A stretch of 11,814 nucleotides of DNA from Sphingomonadaceae bacterium (lineage in GTDB: Bacteria > Pseudomonadota > Alphaproteobacteria > Sphingomonadales > Sphingomonadaceae), in assembly GCA_013821585.1 (NCBI GenBank), contig JACDGO010000034.1, positions 1 through 11,814 of the forward strand, given 5' to 3'. Below, in pieces: positions 1 to 5,715 of this stretch. Under the pieces are notes generated by a model, which was given only the letters and a program-made list of their open reading frames with translations, did no database searches and had not been told where the DNA came from. Position 1 is the first letter of the stretch; each line of letters starts with the position of its first letter. Made by a program: the position numbers and the translations under genes.

Positions 1-848
1 GCCATCGACAGCGCGTCGCGCAGTTCCGGCCGTTGGATGAAGTCCGAATGCGTCGTTGCGGCGAGACCGAACAGGCCCTCGGCCGGATCGACGCGAATAC
101 GGCTCGCGCGGACTTGCGCCGCCTCCACGACCGGCCAGTCGGCGAGCGTGCCGCCGAGGACAAGCAGACTCTCTCCTTCCATGAAACGCGCGATGGCGAG
201 GCCCACGCGCGCGCCGCGCAGGCGGATCTCGCGCTTGTCTTGCGGAGGCGGGTTGTCTGGGTCGATGTCGTCGGCGTCGGGTGCGGCCGGGCGCAGCACG
301 GTCAGGCTGCTGCCGCCGCTTGCGATGCGCCATGGTCCCAAGCCCTCGCCGCGCCGCCTGATGCCGAGTTCGGGCTGCGCGAGCAGCTCGAGCAACTGCG
401 GGCGCGCGGCGCGCAGGCGAACCTCAACGACGCGCCCGGTCATCGCGATCACGGCATCGACCGCACTCAGCAGCGGCTTAAGGCGGTTGCGACTGCCGCC
501 GGCGACCGCGCGCTGGAGGCTCGCCGCGACCTCGTCGCTGGTGACCTCGCGGCCGTCTGGCCAGCGCAGCCGGTGGATGCGAAAGATCGTGCTGAGGCCG
601 TCGTCGGTGACGATCCAGCTTTCGGCGAGCGCGGGTTCGACCTGTCCGCGCGCGTCGAGCGCGACGAGGCCCATCGCCGTCGCATCGGCGAGCACGCGGT
701 TCGCGCCGGCGAGCAAGACGCGATCGGGGTCGGCACGCTTCGGCGTGCTGCCGATTACGGCGACATCGATCGTCGTTTCGGGCGGCGCCGAACAGCTCGC
801 CAGCGCAAGCGCCGCAAGGATGGTGCGGACGGTGGGACTCGAACCCAC
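1..848 (-). CDS. ABC transporter substrate-binding lipoprotein, family 5 (partial, 3' end off window)
   Basis: Reading the minus strand gives an open frame of about 282 codons that runs off the left edge. It starts with a lipoprotein signal: a short positively charged start, the hydrophobic run ILAALALA, then the lipobox LASC with Cys as about residue 19. The mature part fits family-5 (peptide/nickel, DppA/OppA-type) binding proteins: an early ALAESWIVTDDGLSTIFRIH segment, then RLRWPDGREVTSDEVAASLQ, which matches the family's 'W-x-DG-x-x-[VF]-T-x-x-D-V' region, and near the edge FIQRPELRDALSMA, matching the 'VR-x-A-L-x-x-A' segment. It should bind a small ligand in the periplasm and deliver it to an ABC permease that is not in view. 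The start is unsettled. The first start codon before the signal peptide is GTG 846-848, inside the tRNA-Leu fragment, with GGAGGT directly against it and no spacer. The family call is good; the ligand is unknown. Confidence 0.8.
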   Translation of the reverse strand, partial: MGSSPTVRTILAALALASCSAPPETTIDVAVIGSTPKRADPDRVLLAGANRVLADATAMGLVALDARGQVEPALAESWIVTDDGLSTIFRIHRLRWPDGREVTSDEVAASLQRAVAGGSRNRLKPLLSAVDAVIAMTGRVVEVRLRAARPQLLELLAQPELGIRRRGEGLGPWRIASGGSSLTVLRPAAPDADDIDPDNPPPQDKREIRLRGARVGLAIARFMEGESLLVLGGTLADWPVVEAAQVRASRIRVDPAEGLFGLAATTHSDFIQRPELRDALSM

Positions 849-892
849 ACCTCCTTTCGGGATGCGGATTTTAAGTCCGCTGCGCTTACCGG
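821..892 (-). tRNA. truncated tRNA-Leu(UAA): 3' part only, probable attachment-site remnant
   Basis: On the minus strand the sequence holds a 5-bp anticodon stem GCGGA/TCCGC around the loop CTTAAAA (anticodon UAA). A 15-nt class II variable arm follows, then a T arm GTGGG-TTCGAGT-CCCAC, the 3' acceptor strand CGTCCGC, discriminator A and an encoded CCA at 821-823. Before the anticodon stem only GGTAAGCGCA resembles the tRNA-Leu D-arm consensus. The matching 5' acceptor strand GCGGACG is absent, and AT-rich sequence takes its place. The fragment therefore cannot fold as a full tRNA. A 3' tRNA piece of this kind is what site-specific integration into a tRNA gene leaves at the far end of the element. 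Decay of a once complete gene is the alternative. Confidence 0.75.
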
Positions 893-899
893 CTAATAT

Positions 900-912
900 G
901 TTGTAAAACAAC
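900..912. repeat. inverted repeat GTTGT-AAA-ACAAC beside the tRNA fragment
   Basis: A perfect 5-bp inverted repeat with a 3-nt spacer lies 8 bp beyond the point where tRNA-Leu similarity ends. Its position matches that of a core-type integrase site at a tRNA attachment site, but short repeats also occur by chance in AT-rich DNA. Confidence 0.4.
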
Positions 913-938
913 CATAAATACTTTTTTAAGTTCCATAC

Positions 939-995
939 TGCGCTAGCGCAATGCGCTAAGCGAACGCTGACTTCATTGCGAACGCTGACCTCAGT
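939..995. repeat. palindrome plus 18-bp tandem repeat in the intergenic region
   Basis: TGCGCTAGCGCA at 939-950 is a perfect 12-bp palindrome, and its half TGCGCTA recurs at 952-958. Directly after it, GCGAACGCTGACTTCATT (960-977) is followed head-to-tail by GCGAACGCTGACCTCAGT (978-995), with 16 of 18 positions identical. The set lies between the tRNA-Leu fragment and the end of hipA. It could be a protein-binding array, such as arm-type integrase or excisionase sites. No function is shown by the sequence itself. Confidence 0.6.
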
Positions 996-1009
996 CTGGT
1001 GAGCGCCGT

Positions 1010-2254
1010 TCATGCGCCTGTCCCTTCGTGCTCGAACGCGGATGCCATACGCTCCATATCCCGGGCGCTCAGCCGGTGGGACGTCGCACACTGCCTCCAT
1101 TGCGCGACAGAAGCTTGAACCTCCTCGATGATCTCTCGGGCCGCTGGTGGCTTCAATCCACACTGGCGCGCCATCCCGAATGCCACATCGAGAGACGCGG
1201 TATCGTCGGTCTCGTCGATGGCGAGGCTCAAGACGCGCGCACGAACGTCAACGGGAGTCGGGTTCATGTCGTAGGCCGGCGAAAGGCGCCAGCCTCCCGC
1301 GGCGTCATAAAGGAAGCCGTGATTGCGAAGATGATCGTCAGTGTTTGAGATCAGGATATTGAACACGATGCGCCGCCATAGTTGCGCGCAATCCTGCTCG
1401 GGCTGCGAGCCGAACTGACGGAGCGCATCAATGATTTCCAGATAGCTGTGATCCTCGTTGTCCGCCGCGCTCAGCATGGACATCGCCGACAGGAACGGGA
1501 CGCGAATGTCGCCGTCGCGATCGAAGCGACGCAACAGCAAGGCAGTGCGGTCGGCCACCTGTTCCGACCGCCATGTCGGCACGTCGATGCCCGCGCGGCG
1601 GGCAAGGTCGAGCGCGACGGCTTCCCATTGCATGACGGGGTAAGCGTCATCGGCCTGCGGAAATTTGGCGATGGAAAGCTGCCCTTGAAGATCGAGCACC
1701 GACGCCTTTGCGCGCGCCCCGCCGAGCGACGATCCCGGCGCGAGAATAAGGCGTAGATCGGCGTCATCTTCGCCGTCGGCTGCAACGCGCATCGCGGCGT
1801 TCAGCAATTCACCGAGGCGGATGAGGGGAGGGATGTTCGCACCATCGCCGCTCGCCAGGAAAGGGCCGTCCGGCGCTTCCTTGAAACGTAGCGCGCCTTG
1901 GCGCGCGATGTCGCCGACGCCCAACAGGAAATCGACTTCGCCCAGGCTGCGAGGAGCGCGACCCTCTGCCTGCGCACGGCGGCGCTCGCCCCGCTGGATC
2001 AGATTGCGGCCCCAGCGATCGGGGGCAGAATCGCCGAACGCGCCGAACAAGGCCCGGCCCTGTTGGGTGTGCTGCGGGCCACCGCCGAGCATCAAGGCCG
2101 GTTCCAGCGCAAAACTTGCCGGGCTGGCAAGCCAATCGGCGTCATATTCAAAGGTCGCGCTTTCCCGGTTGCGCGATCGGCGCGCCCACAGGCGTCCGAC
2201 AAAATGCGCGACCCTCGCGAGATCGAGATAGACCAAAAGTTGGCGTTCGCTCAC
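1010..2254 (-). CDS. hipA: HipA-type toxin, serine/threonine kinase
   Basis: HipA-family toxins are cytosolic kinases; E. coli HipA phosphorylates glutamyl-tRNA synthetase and halts translation until neutralised by HipB. This 414-residue protein has the normal full length. The N-terminal subdomain shows FEYDADWL (35-42) and the GDSAPDRWGR block (74-83). The kinase core shows the Gly-rich SSLGGARAKA loop (175-184), the ATP-binding lysine in IAKF (about K197), the catalytic NTDDHLRN (304-311, Asp306 equivalent to E. coli HipA Asp309) and the Mg-binding LSPAYDMNP (about 324-332). All catalytic residues are present, so it looks active. The GTG start at 2252-2254 overlaps the stop of the upstream antitoxin gene (GTGA), indicating translational coupling. 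The target in this organism is unknown. The family call is firm. Confidence 0.93.
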   Translation of the reverse strand: MSERQLLVYLDLARVAHFVGRLWARRSRNRESATFEYDADWLASPASFALEPALMLGGGPQHTQQGRALFGAFGDSAPDRWGRNLIQRGERRRAQAEGRAPRSLGEVDFLLGVGDIARQGALRFKEAPDGPFLASGDGANIPPLIRLGELLNAAMRVAADGEDDADLRLILAPGSSLGGARAKASVLDLQGQLSIAKFPQADDAYPVMQWEAVALDLARRAGIDVPTWRSEQVADRTALLLRRFDRDGDIRVPFLSAMSMLSAADNEDHSYLEIIDALRQFGSQPEQDCAQLWRRIVFNILISNTDDHLRNHGFLYDAAGGWRLSPAYDMNPTPVDVRARVLSLAIDETDDTASLDVAFGMARQCGLKPPAAREIIEEVQASVAQWRQCATSHRLSARDMERMASAFEHEGTGA

Positions 2255-2583
2255 GGGTTTGCCGCGCTACGGCGCTTGCTGACGCGCGCCCTCTGCGGCA
2301 GCCGGTCCTCATCGAGCTGCAAGCCTAGGCTATCGCCGCCGATATCGGCAAGGTCGGCGATTCGCTCGCTCAACCCCAGGATGAAAAGCACGGTGGCATA
2401 GACCCCCAACGATACGCCCGGATTGCCCTGCTCGACCTTCTGCAAGGTGCTGCGCGCCACGAACGCGCGTTCCGCCATCAGCGTCGTCGTGATCCGGCGG
2501 CGCAGGCGCGCGGCTTTGATGTCGGCGCCGAGCTTGGCCAAGGCACGCTTCACCGGCAGTGGCATCGGCGGTGTAACGCGCAT
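2251..2583 (-). CDS. hipB: HipB-type antitoxin, XRE-family HTH regulator
   Basis: This 110-residue protein has an XRE/Cro-type helix-turn-helix between about residues 16 and 70: LGADIKAARLRRRITTTLMAE, then the recognition part FVARSTLQKVEQGNPGVSLG, then YATVLFILGLSERI. The tail after about residue 85 is basic (RARVSKRRSAANP). By family knowledge it should dimerise, bind its own promoter and hold the HipA kinase inactive. ATG at 2581-2583 is preceded by AGAGG about 7 nt upstream. The gene precedes hipA and overlaps it by 4 bp, the usual antitoxin-first order. A promoter set inside inverted repeats lies just upstream, which fits autorepression by the HipB or HipBA complex. Confidence 0.9.
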   Translation of the reverse strand: MRVTPPMPLPVKRALAKLGADIKAARLRRRITTTLMAERAFVARSTLQKVEQGNPGVSLGVYATVLFILGLSERIADLADIGGDSLGLQLDEDRLPQRARVSKRRSAANP

Positions 2584-2596
2584 AAGGAACCTCTCT

Positions 2597-2643
2597 GACC
2601 GTTACTCTAGCCACAAAGCGGCTTAATGTCCATTAAAACGGTC
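2597..2643 (-). promoter_or_regulatory. hipBA promoter with nested inverted-repeat operators
   Basis: Read on the minus strand, TGGACA (2627-2632) and TAGAGT (2604-2609) are 17 nt apart and fit sigma70-type -35 and -10 boxes, placing a start near 2597, about 14 nt before the hipB ATG. A perfect palindrome TTAATG-TC-CATTAA (2623-2636) covers the -35 box. A second inverted repeat, GACCGTT (2597-2603) and AACGGTC (2637-2643), flanks the whole promoter. The layout suggests repression by HipB bound at one or both palindromes. Confidence 0.6.
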
Positions 2644-2671
2644 AAAAATGTCAGCGCCTTTGATGTAGGCG
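2644..2671 (-). terminator. possible weak terminator after the GST gene
   Basis: On the minus strand a 5-bp stem CGCCT/AGGCG with a 7-nt loop (2655-2671) is followed after 6 nt by five T residues (2644-2648). It lies 31 bp after the GST stop codon and just before the hipBA promoter, where a terminator would be useful. The stem is short and the T-run is offset, so the call is tentative. Confidence 0.3.
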
Positions 2672-2701
2672 GAGTTGTCCCCGTGCAGTCAGTGCCAAAT
2701 T

Positions 2702-3352
2702 TCAGTTGCGCGACCTAGCAGCGAAGACCGCCGCCTGGGCCTCGAAAGCCCGCTGATACGCTGGCCGTGCCACGCCGCGGGCAACATAGGCGGCGAGGTT
2801 GGGAAACTCATCCACAATCCCCGACCCATCGAGCCTGCGCAGGACCAGAACCATCATCAGGTCCGCGGCACTGAAGTTGCCTTCGAGCCAGTCGGCATCG
2901 CCGAGGCGTTTCGAAAGATCTACGAGCCGATCGCGGACGCGCTCCACGATCATGGCAAGGTGCTCGTCGCGCCAGGCCTTATCGCACTCAAAGTATGTCG
3001 CCATTTCGTGTTCGACGATCGGCGGTTCAACGGTATTGAGCGCAGCGAAGATCCAGGCGATGGCGCGTTCCCGCGCGTCGGTGTCCTCGGGAAGCAGTCC
3101 GGCGTGGCGCTGGGCGATGTGCAAAACGATCGCCCCGGATTCGAACAGTGCGAGATTGCCTTCCTCGAACGTCGGAATGCTGCCGAACGGATTGAGCGCG
3201 CGATGCGCAGGCTGCTTGAGCTGTGCCATCGACAGCAGGCGAACGTCGTAGGCCTGGCCCACTTCTTCGAGCGCCCAGCGCACGCGCATGTCACGCGCCA
3301 GTCCCTGGCCCTCATCCGGAGACTTTTCGAAGGCGGTAATGGTGATGGTCAT
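2702..3352 (-). CDS. glutathione S-transferase family protein
   Basis: This 216-residue protein has the two-domain GST layout. The N-terminal thioredoxin-like domain (about 1-80) includes RVRWALEEVG, the cis-proline G-site loop NPFGSIPTFEEG (about 54-65) and the glutathione-contacting ESGAIVLHIA (about 71-80). The C-terminal helical domain carries FSAADLMMV near residue 150, matching the GST-C 'ADi' capping motif. Such enzymes conjugate or use glutathione on electrophiles in the cytosol; the substrate cannot be told from sequence. I chose ATG 3350-3352 over the TTG two codons upstream (3356-3358); neither has a strong Shine-Dalgarno sequence. The gene lies 36 bp after the DUF1579-like gene on the same strand, so the two are probably cotranscribed, perhaps as a detoxification pair. 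Confidence 0.88.
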   Translation of the reverse strand: MTITITAFEKSPDEGQGLARDMRVRWALEEVGQAYDVRLLSMAQLKQPAHRALNPFGSIPTFEEGNLALFESGAIVLHIAQRHAGLLPEDTDARERAIAWIFAALNTVEPPIVEHEMATYFECDKAWRDEHLAMIVERVRDRLVDLSKRLGDADWLEGNFSAADLMMVLVLRRLDGSGIVDEFPNLAAYVARGVARPAYQRAFEAQAAVFAARSRN

Positions 3353-3388
3353 CGTCAAGCTCTGGGTGGTTCCGTTGTGCAGTGGCTG

Positions 3389-3913
3389 TCAGGAGCGCGC
3401 TTCGCGATGAAAAACTTGGCTTAGGTCATCACCCCAAGCGCCGCCGTTCTGGGACATCCTGCCCTTGCCGACCAGGGTGTTGCCGTCGTCCTCAGCCGTG
3501 ATAGTGTTCGACTGGGACAGCTTTGGATCGTCGCGCCGCCATGTCACCGTTCGATCGCCGACCGTCACCTCGTAATGGCGGGAAATGCCGCGCTCGTCGA
3601 AATAGGTCATGGCAAAGGTGCCGGCGACATCGTCGCTGCCGATGATCGCCACGCCATTGGGAAACTCGGGTTCGTCCACCTGCGTTCGCATCATCAGGAA
3701 CGCGCCGCCCTCATGCCAGCGGAAAGACGTGCGTCCGTTCAGAACTTTGCCTGCCATCGCCGGGTGCGACCCCGTCGTTCGCCATTCACCGAGCATGAAC
3801 TCAAGCGGCTTCAACGCGGGATTGGGAATCTGCGCCTTGGCTCCGATGATCATTGCTTCATCCATTGGCCAGAAACTAGAATCTCGCGCGAATGGTTCTG
3901 AAGGCATTTTCAT
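3389..3913 (-). CDS. DUF1579-like small beta-barrel protein, function unknown
   Basis: About 174 residues with no signal peptide or membrane segment. The sequence LKPLEFMLGEWRTTGSHPAM, followed by a hydrophobic/Gly pattern (FRWHEGGAFLMMRTQ) and a run of alternating beta-strand segments ending in SQVFHREA, resembles DUF1579-type or lipocalin/nitrobindin-like domains. Those families open with 'l-x-G-x-W' and form a barrel that may bind a small ligand. I do not recognise a specific function. The start is uncertain: ATG 3911-3913 gives the longer form used here, while ATG 3863-3865 (158 residues, MDEAMIIG) lies closer to the conserved region and avoids overlap with the divergent gene. Neither has a clear ribosome-binding site. 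The open frame extends to 4087, but that part is Arg/Ser-rich and looks non-coding. Confidence 0.65.
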   Translation of the reverse strand: MKMPSEPFARDSSFWPMDEAMIIGAKAQIPNPALKPLEFMLGEWRTTGSHPAMAGKVLNGRTSFRWHEGGAFLMMRTQVDEPEFPNGVAIIGSDDVAGTFAMTYFDERGISRHYEVTVGDRTVTWRRDDPKLSQSNTITAEDDGNTLVGKGRMSQNGGAWGDDLSQVFHREARS

Positions 3914-4181
3914 CGCACGAACTCGCGATCCTGCGTCTGATGGTCTGCCCGCTGGCCCTTTCCGAGACAGGCGTCGAGCACATTTTCGACGGATTGCCGG
4001 ACGTGAGCTCGACGCTCTCGTCGCATCGGCTGCTCGACGACCGCGTGCTATTGCTGGACTATCGTACAGACGGACGACGCCGCTCAATCAAGAGGAATTG
4101 CTGTCCGTCTGGAATCCATGTTTTCAGGCTCGGAGCGGCAACTCGAAACAATACCTGTTGGCGTCGCTGCCGCGCCTGTAA
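3892..4181 (+). pseudogene. small gene of unknown function, apparently frameshifted
   Basis: From ATG 3892 one frame reads as ordinary protein (MVLKAFSSHELAILRL, then GVEHIFDGLPDVSST, then RLLDDRVLLLDYRTDG) up to about 4077. Beyond that the frame turns into Cys/Arg-rich nonsense. The frame one base back continues sensibly as TTPLNQEELLSVWNPCFQ and NSKQYLLASLPRL to a TAA at 4179-4181. Joined, they give a protein of about 96 residues, so one base appears to have been lost between about 4060 and 4080. I do not recognise the family. The first 22 bases overlap the longer start of the divergent DUF1579-like gene. It could be a recent pseudogene, a sequencing error or a programmed -1 shift. No obvious slippery heptamer was found. 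Confidence 0.45.
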
Positions 4182-4388
4182 CGGCAGCGATGCGTGCACC
4201 CGCCCTGTCGCATGTCCTCGATTGTTCGGCGTCCGGTCGATCGTCCAAAGCGATCCGGTGATTCCGGCGGGGGCCGCCCCGGTGGTTTCTGCTGGCCGCC
4301 CGAGGCTATTATGGACAAGCATAGCATTTACCGGTGCGGTTGCTTGCGAATGAGCGGTGCCCGAGCGGCCGGTTGCGAAGGAGGCGCG

Positions 4389-4727
4389 TTGCGCAAAGAA
4401 CAGCACGAAGAGCGGCTAGCCGGCCAGCGCGCTTCGACGATGGACGACATTGCGCGCTTGGCGGGCGTCTCGAAATCCACCGTGTCGCGCGCGTTGCAGG
4501 GCGACGCGCGGGTCAAACCGGCCACCCGCGAGCGGATCGTCGTGCTTGCGCGCAAGCACGGCTATGCGGTCAACAGCAACGCCCGCAAGCTCAGGCAAAA
4601 TCGGGTTTGCAACCTTAATGGCGTGCGTAATGGCTATCGACGCGAAGCGCGCTGTGGGACAATTTCGGCAACACATGCCGCGCAAACAGGTCGGCTTCTG
4701 CTGCGTGCGGATATCCAGACAGGATGA
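4389..4727 (+). pseudogene. LacI-family regulator truncated after its DNA-binding domain
   Basis: The frame encodes a complete LacI headpiece: TMDDIARLAGVSKSTVSRAL (helix-turn-helix), VKPATRERIVVLARKHGYAV, and the hinge-like NSNARKLRQNR ending at about 4602. In intact family members the periplasmic-binding-protein-like effector domain (some 270 residues) follows. Here similarity stops at once, and the frame runs on for about 40 codons antisense to the 3' end of the neighbouring monooxygenase gene, which ends at 4615. TTG 4389-4391 follows the strong site GAAGGAGG by 4-5 nt and is the preferred start; ATG 4350 is a longer alternative and ATG 4440 a shorter one. Without the ligand and dimer domain it is probably non-functional, though a short headpiece peptide could still bind DNA weakly. 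Confidence 0.8.
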
Positions 4728-5715
4728 AGGCCTCGATGCCTTCAGCCTGATAGGCACGGAGCTTGGCAAGCACTTGATCGGGGTCGCCGACGATCGCCGC
4801 GCCGCAGCCTGAGCGCGCGCGACCGATGCCGGTCCAGAGGTTGTCTTCGACAAAGCCCTCGCCGCCGGCGACGGCGCGCAACTCGGCTTGGCGCGCGACG
4901 CCGACGCTGGCCGCATCGAGCGACTTCGCGCGGATCGTATCCCCGGTTTCGGCGTCGAGCTTCGACAGCAAGTGCATTGCATAGGCGCGCGCTTCGGATT
5001 CCGTTTCGCGGACTATGACGTGGGCGCGATAGCCGAATTTGAGCGTGCGACCGTGCTTTGCGGCACGCGCGGTCATGTCGCTTATAATCTCGCGGACGGC
5101 GGGCATCGTATCGGGCCACATCAAATATACATCGCAGCCTCGCGCGGCGGCCTCGCGCGCATCTTCTGACAAGCCACCGAAATAGAGTGGCGGGCACTTC
5201 CCGCTGACTGTCGTCATGCGCGGCGGGTCGACGTCGATGTTATAATGCTCGCCGTGGTGCGACAAATGCTCGCCGTTCAGCAGTGTTTTAAGGATCTGCA
5301 TCACTTCGAGCGTGCGCGCATAGCGCGGCGCGCTCGCCAGCTTGTCGCCGGGCAGGTCGGACGAGATGATGTTGATCGTCAACCGGCCTTGCCCAGAACC
5401 ATTGGCGGTGATGCGATCAAGCGTGGCGATCTGGCGCGCGAGCTGGGGCGGCCAGCTCTCGCCGATCCGCACCGCCATCAAAAGGCGGATGCGACTGGTC
5501 AGGGCGGCGATCGCCGCCGCGAATGCAGTGGTGTCGAGGCCAAGCTGATAGCCGCTGGGCAGCAAGATATTGTCGAACCCGCCCTTTTCGGCGGCCAGCA
5601 CGATGTTTCGGCAATGCTCCCAGCTCGACGCGAGCATCGGGTCGGGCTGGCCGAGGAATTCGTAGTCGTCGTCGCACAGCGCCGAGAACCAGCTGATTTC
5701 GCATTGTTGGGTCAC
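4615..5715 (-). CDS. SsuD-type FMNH2-dependent (alkanesulfonate-like) monooxygenase
   Basis: This 366-residue luciferase-like (LLM class) flavin monooxygenase is close in pattern to alkanesulfonate monooxygenase SsuD. Matching blocks are FDNILLPSGY (47-56), RIRLLMAVRIG, QIATLDRIT, PPLYFGGLSEDA (175-186), FGYRAHVIVRETESEA (227-242), NLWTGIGRARSGCGAAIVGDPDQV from residue 272-ish onward in the same order, and FILSGYPH (330-337). Residues equivalent to SsuD Arg226, His228, the loop Arg297 and Tyr331 are present (R230, H232, R301, Y335). The cysteine of SsuD's TGRSCED is not (SGYQLGL here). SsuD enzymes use reduced flavin and O2 to cleave a C-S bond to aldehyde plus sulfite. The GTG start 5713-5715 overlaps the TGA of the aldo/keto reductase gene, with AGGAG about 8 nt upstream. 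Sulfonate specificity is inferred, and the flavin reductase partner is not in view. Confidence 0.87.
   Translation of the reverse strand: MTQQCEISWFSALCDDDYEFLGQPDPMLASSWEHCRNIVLAAEKGGFDNILLPSGYQLGLDTTAFAAAIAALTSRIRLLMAVRIGESWPPQLARQIATLDRITANGSGQGRLTINIISSDLPGDKLASAPRYARTLEVMQILKTLLNGEHLSHHGEHYNIDVDPPRMTTVSGKCPPLYFGGLSEDAREAAARGCDVYLMWPDTMPAVREIISDMTARAAKHGRTLKFGYRAHVIVRETESEARAYAMHLLSKLDAETGDTIRAKSLDAASVGVARQAELRAVAGGEGFVEDNLWTGIGRARSGCGAAIVGDPDQVLAKLRAYQAEGIEAFILSGYPHAAEADLFARHVLPKLSHSALRVDSHYARH

Noticed and set aside
33..906. Two long plus-strand open frames across the left edge
   Set aside because: Both are Arg/Ser/Ala-rich without family features and lie antisense to the solute-binding lipoprotein frame, which has a lipobox and family motifs; they also read straight through the tRNA fragment.
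821..910. A complete, functional tRNA-Leu
   Set aside because: The 5' strand that should pair with CGTCCGC is absent in the expected position, and the D arm is only partly recognisable.
939..995. Short CRISPR-like array
   Set aside because: Only two repeat units sit head-to-tail with no spacers between them, so this is a tandem repeat and not a CRISPR array.
3914..4087. N-terminal extension of the DUF1579-like protein
   Set aside because: The extra 58 codons are Arg/Ser-rich and antisense to the better-reading small plus-strand gene; the conserved part begins well after ATG 3911-3913.
4059..4406. Minus-strand 115-codon frame between the broken gene and the LacI remnant
   Set aside because: No recognisable motif, unclear start, and it is antisense to the better-supported tail of the small plus-strand gene.
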